Shown: piece after piece, positions 11,727-25,456 of the stretch | Layout: the number at the start of each line of letters is the position of its first letter | Numbering within the stretch: the stretch's first letter is position 1 | Position numbers and translations under genes: made by a program | Notes under the pieces: generated by a model | Told to the model about the DNA's origin: nothing | Databases searched by the model: none | The model's input: only the letters and a program-made list of their open reading frames with translations | Assembly: GCA_947462335.1 (NCBI GenBank) | Contig: OX381714.1 | Location: 15,100,618-15,164,617, forward strand | Reading direction: 5' to 3' | Length of the DNA: 64,000 nt | DNA from: Harmothoe impar | Lineage: Eukaryota; Annelida; Polychaeta; Phyllodocida; Polynoidae

Positions 11727-14700
11727 GTAAAATAGGTTAATAGGGGTACTTTAGGCCTATACTGTGCAAATTTGGTCTAACCAGATATCATGATGCTTCA
11801 TATTTCTTAAAGTACACATGATCAGGACACTGTAGAGTGAATTTAACCAATAATGGGACCATTTTGAGGAAACTAGGGTAAAGTTGAGAGTATGTAGTTG
11901 AAATGTTCATATTTCTGATAAATGTTCAAAATTCATGGGGCTGTATCTCAAAAACTATTACTCAGAGGATATCCATTTTTGGTATGCTTCAAGATATATG
12001 TTGGCCCAGCTTGTAAACAAAATTATTAGTTGCTGTGATGTATTTAAAACATAATGTTCATGATCATGGATTTTTGGTCACGGAGTCACCTGAAAAAAGG
12101 ACAATAAACTTCACAAGGCGATAGAAACTGAACAGCTAGGGTTAGAAATGTATCAAAAAGTGTTCCAAGGAGCCAAGATATATACCTTTCAATATACTAA
12201 ACTTGTTTAAACATATTAAGAACTTTCTGATTTGTCCTTCCTCTATCCTAAAACAACATAAGTCAGGAGTTTGAGCCAGTTACAAGACATGGGTCCAAGT
12301 TTCTGGCCTTAACACTGAGCATATTGCACTTAAAAAGTCAATACAATTCATGCAGTCATCTTCATGTCCAGGAAGCTGTAACTCCATTATAAAACCTCAT
12401 TAAGATGTAGATGTTCGTCATGAATGGACATTAGCTAATGATGTGAGCACCCCCCCCCCTTGGAATATATTGATATTTTTTCATGGGGTAGGGGGGAGCT
12501 TCCTGTGAATCCTAATTGTATCACGCTCCTCCCCGTGCAGCTATTGTGTTTAGTTGTTTACATGTAAATGGGAAGTGAAAAATGATTGCCATTAGGCTTG
12601 TACCTTGCATTTTCTTCACTTGAATAACATGGAAATCTAATTCCTACATTAAATGTCAAGTGTGTAAAGTATGTCTCAGTGGCTCATTTACTCTAGCATA
12701 GTTGTACAACAGTGATGTCATTCAAAGTTGTATGTCTTCAACTAAAAACGTCATCAAAGTAGCACATAATGCAGCCCCAAGGGATGCAGGGAGTAATTCA
12801 TGTTACACGAACAAAGCACTGCCCTGGAAAGGAAAAGATGTTTTAATTAGAAACCTTGAAATGTGATTTATGAATAAGCAGGGCATAAAATCAAATTGTA
12901 AGCTGGATAGGTTTTAGTGGTATTAAGTGTGTCATGGAATTTGAGCTTGTGTCTTTTTACATCCTCTATGGACCTCATTTTAAGACAAGAGATGGCAGGA
13001 AGAATCCTCTTTTAAGTGTCTGAATCTCTAGCAGAGGTATCACCTTCCAACAGTTTGGCCTACACCCAAATTTAGTTACATAACCTATGCATGCATTAGC
13101 TGTCACTGGGTAAAGAAGGCTGTATGAGAGAGAGCATGTCGGTGGCATCATTTTGCCTCAGAATGGGGCTGCTTGTCCACCACACAACACAATATACTAA
13201 GGTCATGACCCTGCTATCAGTGTGTTCCACATTATGAGCTTCCCAATTCCCCTGGCAGTGACCCATCACAACTGTTTGCCTCAATACATATGGAGTAGGC
13301 AGTTTGCAGTAGATGTTGCCGTCAAGAGTCAAATTATTCTCATAAGCCAAGTATAGTTCCATCGAGCTCTCAACCGAGCTACACGCATAATTCTTAGCTG
13401 CTTAGTGTTCCAATTTGCATTAATATGAAGCTATTATAGTCTTATGTGTAAGTACCAACATTTAGATTTACTGCCATATTTCACAATTTATACCAGTATA
13501 TTCCCTATTATAGGCCAATCCCATCAAGAGCAAAGGCTCATATCTGCGACCTGGTTCATAGTGTCATAGAACTTTCTGGAGTATATCTTTTGTAATCCTC
13601 ATTTTCATGTATTGACTGTTACATGATGAGTAATAGCGTTTATAGTTTCTTATCTGCTAATACATAGTTGGCTATCTGAAAAGCCCTTCCCTCATTGGTT
13701 AACAATTCTGGGCCATTGTCCTCTATATGGCTTATCTCATAGCAGATGCAATTATTTCCTGTTTAAAAGCGTTTACCATTATAGAGTTCCAAATGGGCCT
13801 GACAGATACAGCTGCACACGGCTAGGGTTACACATAGTACCAGAATAATTACACATGCCCTTTCCATATGTTGTGCAGTGCTTCAGACCATCCCAATGGT
13901 AAAGTGTTTCCATTCCCCGTTTTGACCTTGCTATGTGCTTCAACTTATGTTCTGATATTGTTTCTCAAACAGACCTAATATGTTCCAACTATTAACGGGA
14001 TGCCCTTAACAGTCCTTAATTCTTAAGGGTCTAACAAGGCCTTAATGTTCTATATGCATTGTTGTGATGATGCATGGACAAATCATCTGTGAATCTACTT
14101 GGCAGGGCTGCATTCATGCAATATGCTGACCCTGTGTGGTTGATATGCTGTGGAAGGGTCAGGGTTCAGACACTCCCGAATGCCCCAATGCAGCACCGGC
14201 GAGTTACTGGCCGGAGTTGATGCATCATGACGACAGATGACATCTTTTAGCATCATCAATCCTCAAAGGGTTAAAATGGCAAAAAGGGGTCTCAAAACTA
14301 CCTTTATTGGGCTCAAAGTAAAACCCAAGATAATAGACTCTTAAGGGATCCATATAAAAATGCATCATAATGAAAAGGGACTAAGTACATTGAGGCAATA
14401 TGTGGCCCTTGAAGGGCATATGGAAACACTTAGAGTAGTCCTGAACATTTTGACAAAATGACATCTTTGGTCACTCACTGCCCAAAATACTGTTGTGTAA
14501 TCTAGGGACAATTCTGGGGGAAATATTTCTTCATGGCATCGAACCCTTTCAGAATTGATGCTCACTTTACTCTTTTTGGAAATTTCTGTCATTCTATTTT
14601 TGCCTGAATATTGTTCTTTTTTTTCAGGTAGCGTTTCAACCCCCTGCCAAACACGAAATGGAGGGAATCCACCACACTCTTTTATTCCTCTGTGAATTGG

Positions 14701-17700
14701 GCATACAGGTGAAAATGGAAGTTAAAAAGGAAATCCAGATGTCTGAGTCAGTGTCTAACCTCTGTTTTCGCCAGCAGATTTTGATCTTACAATGGTATTT
14801 TTCTTGATGACTGCAATCGAAACACAGAAAGTCCTCATATCTCAAACTTTATTGGTTTTGCTTCGTAATGTCAGCTTCCATATACCTGACATGAAATACA
14901 ACACAAAGCCACTTCAAATCTGACATCTTTGACTGATAAAGAAAAAGTTCAGATAAGAAAATTACAAGAGCATAGGGAACGCCCTGCAATCCTAACTGAA
15001 TGTGAACAACTACTACTTGTTTTGCCCTTGTTTATTTCAGAAATAAACACCTGATTCAACTTTTAAATTTAATTTCCAAGTTAGTAAATCTAATACTGGG
15101 GCTCTGCTCTTTGTGTATTTGGTGAGCCACAGAGTGTAACCATGATATCAAACAGAGCTCTGTGTCTAACAAGTTGGTGCAGGGCTTCTTTGTTCACTAT
15201 TTGTCTCTTCTTTGCACCTGTTCCCCTTTCTGAAATAGAGATAGAGAAAATAGAGAAATCAACACCTTTGAAGATGTACTTAACATAAATTGTCAAAATA
15301 CTTGACATTAAATACCAATCAGATTATAGTAATATATCTCATAAGGCTGCACATGTCTGACAAAGTGTTTGTCAGACAATTATCGCTGACAGTGTTGCTC
15401 ATAATAAGTCTTTACCTGGTCAAGATTGCTAAAAGACAAAAAGAGAACCTAGAGGACAGGACATTTTGCATCAGGCCATCTTAGACTAAAGAGATGATAG
15501 ACCTTGTGAGTAAGGAGAGGTGTGATCGTATTGCTTCATGGCTTCAAAACTAGTTTGATTTGTCTGATAGAGGCTTAAATCAGCTTCTTAGACGGCTCTT
15601 TTTCTCCTGGGGGATTGGAAGAAGGATGAGACACTAATGGCATCATTAGAGATACTGAAGGATGTCAGGAAGGCCCCAAGAGCTTTCCATAATTAGTTTG
15701 ACTATGTGGACCTTATTCGAATCAATTTGCCAGTGTTAGAGATCAAAGTTGAACAGACCTTTTTCACCTCTAAATCCCCTACTATAATAGCAAACATTGC
15801 AATTCAAGAAGAATATTTTTAAGGTGGGTAGATACCCTCTGTTCAAAGTTGACATAATGTCTCTTTTTTTCTGCGCACATTCTGAATAATATAGAATCCG
15901 AAAATGAAAAGAAAAATGCGGGAAAAAATGTTTCCATTTCTCTCTAAAAATGAGAAAAAAGAGTAAAAAACTTGCATAATTGTTTTGTAGAAATGTAAAA
16001 CTTCACATGTCAAATGTGTTTTACTTTACTGCAAAAAATCTTCTAAAGTTGTATGCCATTCTGGGTAAAAGTATGATGTTTCGGGGAATAATAGGCAGTG
16101 TGTCTATATTGAAGAGGTAGCGATCCACCTTAACCAGATTGGCTTAAAGAGCTCAATTCTCATTATTATGAACATCATAGTAGTATGATAAAAACAATGC
16201 TCTCATGGTTTTTAATCTTTGATTTCCCAAAATCGATATGTTCGAAATACATTTTCTAGACAGAGAATATTTAGGCCCATACTATGAGAGAAGTATAAAG
16301 AACTTTAGCTCCTTTGCATTTCTATTTTAGGTCGGTACTTGGCAAAACACGTTATTCTATCAACTGTCTCATAAACTTAAAGACAGAATATCTCAGAAGG
16401 TACCCAGGGACCCTTCTATTATATCAGCTTCTTTGGAAAGTAATACCCTATGATGGTCTAATTGCGAAAAACCTGATGCAAATGTAGCTACTCTTAGACC
16501 AAGAGAACAAGCCACCTTATAATATCCAAAGACCAACATATAGCCTCCATATAGCCTCCATATAAAGAAAATCTCTTTTATGTGTTACTTCAACATTTGA
16601 TATAAAGTACATGCATATATTTTCTATGTCTTAGATACATCAACAGGAACTCCAAATCACCAACCTCCATGTCACGTAGGCATAACCGATAAAAAGCTAT
16701 AACTGCACAACACTGTGGAATTGATTTCAGCTTACTTTGCAAAACATGGAGATTAATTTCCTCATAGCAACAAAAGCCATATTACAGAGAGGTGAATCTC
16801 CATTAGAGTGCTCGCAAGTTGCATCTCAGATATCATTGGATACCTTTTTCCCAGGCCATGCACTCTATCAATGGCATCATTGTCCAATTTTCTGGGAAAG
16901 AGAGAATATAATTATTGCCCGCGGCCATCAGACTGTGAATGTAATATACAGGAAATATTAGAAGTAACCCAAGATGTCTATGTACAACAAGCTCACTAAA
17001 CGAGAAACTGACACTTTCATTTATCTGTGACTAGACCTTTAGAATATTGAATTGGGACGGAATCAATAAACTGACATATTTAAGCTGAGAAACAAGAGGA
17101 AAAAGAGATTGATGATTATTGAATCGAGAACCTGTCAAACAGTAGATCATATTATAGATCTGTTTTTCATCAACACCACAGAGAAATGTGTCAACCACGC
17201 TGCACATTGCACTGTTCCAATTGTGTCAGTATGACCTGATCAACATTGATTAATGATGAATTAACCATTCTCATCCCTAGCCCTCTATATGGCTTTACAA
17301 ACGAATAAGTTGCAAACCTAGTCCATTACATCTTTTGTTTCTGCACCCAACTCATCAAATAAATAAAGGTAGCATTTTTTGCTGATTTCCTTCCTAAAGT
17401 GGTCCAAACTTGGGCGTTGCTCCTTATCTGCTAGAATATATCTATACTATTTGACACGTTGAAGGGCTACTACAACCAGTATTCCCATGCGATTTCCACA
17501 TCAAAATGTTGTCTTCTGTTCTAATGTGGCCACAAAAAAATTAAATTCCAGTCTCTCAATTTTAAATCGGTTTAGGTCTTTTAAGAATTGATCTGTATTC
17601 ACCTTTGAGGCCGTTCCAAACAGTGATAGGCCTATGCAAACACCTGCTTATTACTACCGTCTTTAATGATCAAGGAAGTTATTAGCTCTTTCCGCTGTGC

Positions 17701-18573
17701 CGTTATGTTGGACGGTCCCTATGATCCACAGATCTTTTAAATCTAGAAGTGGGAAAAGCATTTAATAACAGATGTATTCCTCCTGCCGATTAGCATTGAA
17801 ACACACTGTTAATTTGGTTGACATACTACCTGGCAGAAATAGGTAGTCTGCTGATTACCCCTGAAGGTTGTCCTGATCAATCTGCCATGGACACAGGTAA
17901 TTGCTCCTGAACTAATCATAGCCTTATCCATGCATAGCTTCATACTGCTACAAAAACTCACTGTTGTTGTTGAAGTATTTTTATTTGGCCAAAAAAGAAA
18001 TATCATGAAATCGTTCAAAATACATATTGATTAAGTATTTTACGTGGTGATTACTTTACCATGTTTCAGAATGCCCCTGCCTTTAAAAGCGTCAATTTTA
18101 TGACCGAGTGATCTGAAATGATGTAGGCTAATATCAAAAGTATGTTCATGATGTCTTTTTACTGACACCTCTTATTTGACGACCCACAAACTTGTCAGGT
18201 AGAATGATCTAGTCTACCTTGCATGTCATTGTCAGCACTCTACTGAGCAGACAGTGAAGGCTAGTACTATGCAGTGGTCTGGTACTAATTCAAGTACATT
18301 AATCAAAATAATTCATGTTGCTGATGAGACCCTTTGAGTTCACTGCAGGTAAGAGACCACCTCAAATAGCAATCTAACAATGAATTATATAATAATTATG
18401 CAAATATATCAAGGGAGGGATATAAAACAGTGATGTTCGTCTGTTATAATGACGTTTTACGATGTAATTGAGCTCTTTTCTGAATAAGACAAATTATTCT
18501 GGATCCTGTCAAGGCGAGGGCCCGGGCAGCAGTTGGCCAGGCATTAGGAGCATGGCAGGAGCAGGCATGGTCT

Positions 18574-18876
18574 TACTCTCGTTCCCAAATCCTTCCGAAG
18601 GAAGGCTCTGGGGACAGCCAAATGACCTTGAACTTTGGATTTTGCTGGGTCTGGGCAACCCCTGCTGGTAGGCTGGAACCAGCGAACAGGAACAGGAAAT
18701 GGAACCAGAATGTATGATGGTAGTTTTAGGTAGATTTACCATCAGCCTTTCTGGTTCCATTTCCTGTTCCTGTTCGCTGGTTCCAAGCTACCAGCAGGGG
18801 TTGCCCAGACCCAGCAAAATCCCAGCATTTGGCAGTTACCAGAGCCTTCCTTCGGAAGGATTTGGGAACGAGAGTA
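18574..18876. repeat. Long imperfect inverted repeat
   Basis: The left arm (18574-18710) and right arm (18749-18876) are inverted and highly similar. Both contain 'ccttccgaaggaagg', 'gggtctgggcaacccctgctgg' in part, and 'ggaaccagcgaacaggaac' in one orientation or the other. The 38-bp spacer is AT-rich. It sits within a segment related to 48100-48540, where the second arm is not evident. Overlapping open frames on both strands are explained by the repeat. Confidence 0.85.
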
Positions 18877-20090
18877 GCATGGTCTGGGCAGCTGGGCTCT
18901 CATTGCTCGAAGTGTTCGGTGGACTTAACTCGTCTGGTGCTCTGGTGTAGCCTGACTGTGCCTCCTACAACACTGATATTCTTCGGCTCCCTATATACGA
19001 CCAATATCTCTAGTACCTGACCTAGTTAGTCATTTTTTAGCTCCCTATACGACCAAACTAGGTTAGTTAGTATTGTCAGGTTGGTTTGTATTGACCACCT
19101 CATCCAACTCTTTCAATTTAAGTCCTTTTGAGTAAGGCATTAGTCACTATTAATCATAAGTTGTTTTGCCTCAGTCATACTTGAATAGCACTTGGTCATG
19201 CCTGACCAATGCTATGTCTAACCTGAGATAGCCAAGTGCTACAGACTAAGCTAGGGCCGGGGCTGTTAAATTATCTGTGGAGCCAGTCCTTGTATCCAGG
19301 CCCGAATGATCCCCACTCAGGCTATTATCTCCAGGTAACCTGGTATGCCCCCTGACCTTGTCTCAACCCGTCCTGGCATATCTATCTCAATGATTAGTAG
19401 GTTCTTTGTTTAAACTCTAGTGTTCAATATTCAGTTCATCTCAGTGTCCAGCATATATAGTCCACATACTTGTCATTCTAAAGATGTTATACTAATACTG
19501 TATGGTAAGTAGAGTAAACGGAGGGACAAGGGACACTGCTGCATGACATGACATGAGAGTCCTAAAAGCATAGGCCCTTCCTAAGTAAGATATGCAAAAG
19601 CTTGGCCCCTCCTAGTAAAAAGGTGTAAAAGCATGGGCCAGGGCAGAATAAGAGGGATGATCTAAGTTTGAGGTTAATAAGCTTCTAAGGCAGCTCTTTT
19701 TACAGTGGGTGAGTGCAAGATGTGACTATACTAATAGGCTACTTAGTTCCCTAGGGGGGAAATCCATATAACACCAGAGGTATCATTAAGAATCTGACAC
19801 TTGGGATTGATTAGAGATACCCTTGTAGGAGGTCTTATTTGGAAACCCCCCAGGAACTTTGTTACTTTGAACATTTTGTCCTTATCCAACAGAAATCAAA
19901 TCTTGAGTTCCCGGATCAATTTGCAGGAAATGCATCGCAAATTGGAAGCAACTGCTTTGACGTCTATATCCTCAACTGTAATAGTGGGCTATTTAATGTA
20001 AAGCATTATACACAAGCCTGTTTTTGTTTGAATTCAGCTTTGATAAAAATGACATCAATGCATAATATGGTGTCTAGGATAGACATTCTG

Positions 20091-21223
20091 GGCTGTGTCT
20101 CACGACCTTGGGACAATGTTTTTGTCTCTGATCGGGTGCCGTCTCTGACCGGCTGCCATCTCTGACCGGCTGCCGTCTCTGACCAGGTGTCAGAAAAAGG
20201 TGTTTTTAAAAGAACCAGCGCCTTCGGCGACTGGATTTTGAAGACAAAGTTATTCTAGAAAAAAATAACGCCCCCCTTATGTAGGCCTACGTCCCACCCT
20301 TGTTTATCCTGCATTGAACGCCCCCCCCCCCTGCAATGTAGGCCTACCCCAAACGATGTAGGCTATGCCATTGTTAGGCCTACCCCCCCCCCCCCCCCCC
20401 ACCCTGTGATGAACCGAGCGCGGGAACAGGACAGGGCGGCAGGACCGGCGGCAATACGGGGAGGGCGGCGTTCCTCTGCCCCAGTTAGCCCCCTGGTTAC
20501 GCGAGTCCTTATCAACTGGCGCATGACGACCTCACTCTCCTAACAGATTCTCTCGAAGCTCCCCAATTGGAAACTTTAGGCATCCCAATCTCAAGGATTA
20601 AATTGTTTTATCATGTTCTACTTGCAGGGGCTGTTTGAATATGTTATGTGCTGTCTCATCTCATCATATTTCATCACCATTTTTCAATATAAACCTTATT
20701 AAACTGGAATTTCCTTTTAGAAAACAGTGGCGGAATTTGATGAAATCCGTCTTCTCTTGTTGCTAGAAGATCTGTGCGAGGGTATTTGTATTACTGGGTA
20801 TTTATGTTGTTTTTCTTTAATATAAAATGGAATTCTGAGAATAAGTCTGATAGAACAATGGATAATCAGATATGAGGGACTCCAAATAATAATTGAAGTA
20901 AAATCGACAAGAAAATCGAGATAGCCTTGGGAAAAGAACATATTTTCATCTAGCCTCTTTTGGTTCATCTGGTCCTGTCAAGCACCTCAAGCCTGATTCA
21001 ATGGGGTGGGTACCAGCGACCAAATAATGCCGTTTTATATATAGGGGAATTATACTCATATATATAAGGATTTGGAAAAACGTTATGGCGGTTGCTATAT
21101 AATCATAGTTATAATTATAATTAGCCTCCTGCTGTTAGTATTTTGACCTTATCAAGCCAAGCCGGTCAGAGACGGCACCCGGTCAGAGACAAAAACATTG
21201 TCCCAAGGTCGTGAGACACAGCC
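20091..21223. mobile_element. Nonautonomous TIR element, family A, long copy (1133 bp)
   Basis: Terminal inverted repeats of about 60 bp match almost perfectly, beginning GGCTGTGTCTCACGACCTTG. TCTG lies outside both ends (20087-20090 and 21224-21227) as a 4-bp target duplication. Subterminal 'tctctgaccggctgcc' motifs are stacked on the left and appear twice, inverted, on the right. The interior includes C-runs (about 20319-20400) and AT-rich DNA but no transposase. It interrupts unit-repeat sequence that is continuous at about 62105-62720. Confidence 0.85.
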
Positions 21224-21227
21224 TCTG

Positions 21228-24200
21228 AGCCAACTTATGAATAAGTAGGCAGTTTAACTGTACTGCTGAGAGCAGCCATAAGGTTTCGCTGAGCACTTTG
21301 CTTTAGTATGTATTTTTAAATATTTTTACGCTTTGGGTACTCTAATGATTGCTGGTTCATGACTGGATTTGATGCCAAGGTCACTACCAAAGTCTGGAGG
21401 GGATTGGATCAGAAGAAATATACATATGTGTTCGAGATGGTTATGATGTCATTGATCGAAGCATATATATATATACCCTCCGATAGAGGCCTTAGCTCCA
21501 ATAGCTTAAATATTATCATTAAGAAATGAGCTTGGGATATGTACCCAGGTTACCACCTGAACTCCCACATAAAAACTGTAAATTCAAAGGTCAAAGGTAC
21601 TTGACATGTTGTGTGTGTCCAGCTTAGGGTGAATCCACCCTAGAGGCCTCTCGCAGGCCTCTCGTGACAAATGGCCCTGATGCAAAGGACTCGTAGATTC
21701 CAATCAGTGCACATTGTAAGATGGGTGCCTGGAGAGTCTCAGTTCTCGTTTACTACATGGTACATTAGACTCTATACATTTGGGGACTCAATACCAGCAT
21801 GAGCACACAGAGACAGTTCAGGTACTACCTTGTGCCTACTCATTTTTCTCTCAATGTCATACTCTCTGTCTCTCTCTGACTCTCTGTCTGTCTCTATCTG
21901 TCTCTGTCTTTCTATCTCTCAATCGTTCAAATGTCTCCTCCTAGATCTCACGCAAAATCCTCATGTGGCCTTCACCCTCCCCACCTTGTGATAATGTATG
22001 TAGGTGACCTGGAAGTTAACCGAATGACACATTTCTATATTATTTGAAGATGTTACATTCAAAAGATATGTATTTTGACAGGGTTGCTGATCACTAGAGA
22101 TGTGCATGCGATGCTCGAAATAGTATATGCAATGAGACACTGTTGGATATAAGCAATTTCAAGTAAAAATGATTACAGTGGCCTTGTGCATCTGTTTTAT
22201 GATATTCATAATCGTTGGATAATGAGAAAGTAATCCATTGTGTGTTCTCATGAGTCACCTGCCCACATATGGTGTTTTGTATGGGTAACAACACTTTTGT
22301 TTGCTCTGATTGGTGGTCGTTACAACAGTGTACAAGTATATTACTAGAGAGGTATGCTCTTGAAATAGTGTATATTTCATAGAAACGCTATCATGATTAG
22401 AACCTGTAACATTATATTCCAATTCTCACATAGAATGTATTGACTATCAAATTTATTCAGGTAATATATTACATATTTCAATTGGTGACCTCACTCAAAA
22501 TGATATCTTTAGGGGAATAATTTTAAATATAGTATGAAGATCTTCAATTTTGTTACCGAATTATTCTCAAAAGATGTTGTGCAATTGACAAGAAATGTAT
22601 CAAACCTAGCTTGGGAACATTGCCATGCTTCTGCTAGTACGCATCAGATACTAAATTAGCCCAAAGGTTTATATAACACGACATGTCTCCAATATATGCA
22701 TTCTGAAACTAATTGATATGGTGCAGAGCTATTGACATTCTCTGCGGAAACCATCAGGGCCAATTACTCTCTCCCATTATGTTGCTAATCACTAATAGGC
22801 ATAAGGAAGATCTTATATCTAATAGAAAGTCAGTGCACATTGTAAGATGGGTGCCTGGAGAGTCTCAGTTCTCGTTTACTACATGGTACATTAGACTCTA
22901 TACATTTGGGGACTCAATACCAGCATGAGCACACAGAGACAGTTCAGGTACTACCTTGTGCCTACTCATTTTTCTCTCAATGTCATACTCTCTGTCTCTC
23001 TCTGACTCTCTGTCTGTCTCTATCTGTCTCTGTCTTTCTATCTCTCAATCGTTCAAATGTCTCCTCCTAGATCTCACGCAAAATCCTCATGTGGCCTTCA
23101 CCCTCCCCACCTTGTGATAATGTATGTAGGTGACCTGGAAGTTAACCGAATGACACATTTCTATATTATTTGAAGATGTTACATTCAAAAGATATGTATT
23201 TTGACAGGGTTGCTGATCACTAGAGATGTGCATGCGATGCTCGAAATAGTATATGCAATGAGACACTGTTGGATATAAGCAATTTCAAGTAAAAATGATT
23301 ACAGTGGCCTTGTGCATCTGTTTTATGATATTCATAATCGTTGGATAATGAGAAAGTAATCCATTGTGTGTTCTCATGAGTCACCTGCCCACATATGGTG
23401 TTTTGTATGGGTAACAACACTTTTGTTTGCTCTGATTGGTGGTCGTTACAACAGTGTACAAGTATATTACTAGAGAGGTATGCTCTTGAAATAGTGTATA
23501 TTTCATAGAAACGCTATCATGATTAGAACCTGTAACATTATATTCCAATTCTCACATAGAATGTATTGACTATCAAATTTATTCAGGTAATATATTACAT
23601 ATTTCAATTGGTGACCTCACTCAAAATGATATCTTTAGGGGAATAATTTTAAATATAGTATGAAGATCTTCAATTTTGTTACCGAATTATTCTCAAAAGA
23701 TGTTGTGCAATTGACAAGAAATGTATCAAACCTAGCTTGGGAACATTGCCATGCTTCTGCTAGTACGCATCAGATACTAAATTAGCCCAAAGGTTTATAT
23801 AACACGACATGTCTCCAATATATGCATTCTGAAACTAATTGATATGGTGCAGAGCTATTGACATTCTCTGCGGAAACCATCAGGGCCAATTACTCTCTCC
23901 CATTATGTTGCTAATCACTAATAGGCATAAGGAAGATCTTATATCTAATAGAAAGTCGCTGTCAAGGACCTATTTTATAGATATACTGCAGTTCTCAAAT
24001 CAGAAAAGGACAGACAAAATCTCCAAGAAATGTTCATCACACCTAAAACAAAATGCAATATAAGTAATACTATAAACTATATAAAATTATTAATATGAAT
24101 ATTTTGTTGAAACAAGATGATGATTGTGACTACAATATCAACAGTTATGTCATTACAGAAAGGATTATCTATGTGTATAACTCCAGATGAGCAAAATGGT

Positions 24201-24408
24201 TTGGGAGTCACACTTTAAAGAACCAAGATATGGCTCTTGAAGTGTTATCGGGTGGAAAAAATTAGATTTTTGAAAACAAATTTTTGGCATTTTTCTAGCA
24301 TATGAATAGTTATCTTCTTGAATACTAATTTTCAAACCAAATTTCAACCCACATTATTCCGAAAATGAAGGTCATAGGATTTATTGTATTATATAATTTG
24401 ATTTTATG
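21228..24408. repeat. Long-unit repeat segment containing a tandem duplication
   Basis: No gene seen. The part 21480-22330 is a diverged copy of 63250-64000 at the right edge of the window. A pyrimidine-rich tract of tctctg-type repeats lies at about 21840-21915. The remainder after 23956 is unique within the window and shows no supportable frame. Confidence 0.6.
21704..23955. repeat. Near-perfect 1126-bp direct tandem duplication
   Basis: Unit 1 is 21704-22829 and unit 2 is 22830-23955, read at a constant offset of 1126 bases. I noticed no differences in the parts compared, including the embedded 66-codon minus-strand frame at 22094-22294 and 23220-23420. The junction is unit end 'gaaag' followed by 'tcagtgcac', whereas the second unit ends 'gaaagtcgctg'. 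A recent duplication or an assembly duplicate would both explain it. Confidence 0.95.
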
Positions 24409-24412
24409 TTAA

Positions 24413-25112
24413 CCCTTAGAGGCCCAGTGGCGTGAAAATGGCGTAAAATGGCGTATTTTGCACATATTTGAAGTCCTACATGGTTCTATCACATAGATAT
24501 TGGGTGTACATCACTGTAAGACATACCAAAGTCTCCGGGGTGACTTCAGCTTTTCATAAATGGACTTGAATTTGTTATCTGATGTATATTAAACGTTTTA
24601 GAGCAATTAAAGTAAGAAAATGATAACAAATATCGCCAATTCCAAGTTTGCCCACTGGATGAGGCTGAATATTTCCCCCCATGACAATATTATTATTTGT
24701 CATGTTAGTTATCACCATGCATTTGTTAATGTAATGTGGGAAGTGCACACAGAACTATGTAACTGATCTCAATAGGTGGTATATCACTCCCATGTTGGGG
24801 ATGTTATACAAAAATTATATTGTTGCTATGGCAATGGATAGAAGGTTCCTCCATGGCTCAAAGTACACCTAATCTAAGGCAAAATTTGATCATTTTAACT
24901 AATGGAACGTTTTCCGGTTGCTATGGTTACCAAATTTAATTTGTTTTCCATACAGGGGTTTAGCATGAGAAAGGTTATTGAAATAGCTTTTAGGAAATGT
25001 AATATGAACCCTATGTTATGACAGCAAATTCAACCATTGCAGATTCACTTATGGTACACTTATCATATTGCAGATACCTTATTTTAGTTAAATAGTTCTG
25101 GGCTCCTAAGGG
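24413..25112. mobile_element. TTAA-flanked nonautonomous element (700 bp)
   Basis: TTAA (24409-24412 and 25113-25116) flanks inverted termini CCCTTAGAGGCCCAG on the left and CCCTTAGGAGCCCAG on the right. TTAA duplication with CCCT termini is the signature of piggyBac-like elements; Kolobok elements also use TTAA. No transposase open frame is present, so it would depend on a helper. Confidence 0.8.
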
Positions 25113-25144
25113 TTAATATCTAATTCAAATGGTTATTATCTCAT

Positions 25145-25456
25145 TGCAGGGGCCCGTATACATATATGAGGCAGTTAGTCAGGGCGCCCCAATCGCCTCT
25201 GGACAGTATAAAAGCCAGCCCCTTCCCTTAGGGAAGGCAGATCTGACTGGGTCTCCAACCGAAGCATACTGTCTGCATGGACCGCTCCCATTCTAATAAC
25301 AATTGACAAGTGTCTAAACGATAAGCTGGGAAGGCTTCTACCCTAAGGACTTTAGCATCATTGTACAGGTTACTCAGAATAAAAGTGTAACTCCTCTTTC
25401 GCATCCAAAGACTGCAGTTCGACTTGTCTATTAAACTGAATCGAATCGAAAATACA
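25145..25456 (+). promoter_or_regulatory. LTR-like segment: TATA box and poly(A) signal
   Basis: A canonical TATA box (tataaaag, 25207-25214) is followed about 170 bp downstream by AATAAA (25378-25383) and a T-rich stretch. This is the layout of U3-R-U5 in a retrotransposon LTR. A TG start (25145) and CA end (25456) can be drawn, but the flanks give no target duplication and there is no second LTR or pol gene. It could be a solo LTR or an unrelated promoter-like sequence. Confidence 0.35.

Larger units (their letters stand above)
8779..20086. repeat. Long-unit repeat territory, several diverged copies, no gene found
   Basis: The landmark box similar to cagcttctcaggaggctc appears near 10452, 15581 and 19680. 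After two of them, at about 10550 and 19778, comes 'agaggtatcattaagaa', as in the units at 48.8-61 kb. A second landmark (accttgcattttcttcactt, near 12601) recurs near 43670 and, diverged, near 52857 and 60263. A third ('gcctccatataaagaaaatc', near 16552) recurs near 10137 and 47277. Open frames are short and break between copies. The copies are old and interrupted by indels. I see no RNA gene and no exon chain in this stretch. Confidence 0.6.

Noticed and set aside
18509..19020. Frames of 63-83 codons on both strands
   Set aside because: Explained by the inverted repeat; near-identical translations arise from opposite arms.
22094..22294. 66-codon minus-strand frame repeated at 23220-23420
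   Set aside because: Its exact repetition follows from the tandem duplication. The related sequence near 63.8 kb is diverged and gives no matching frame.
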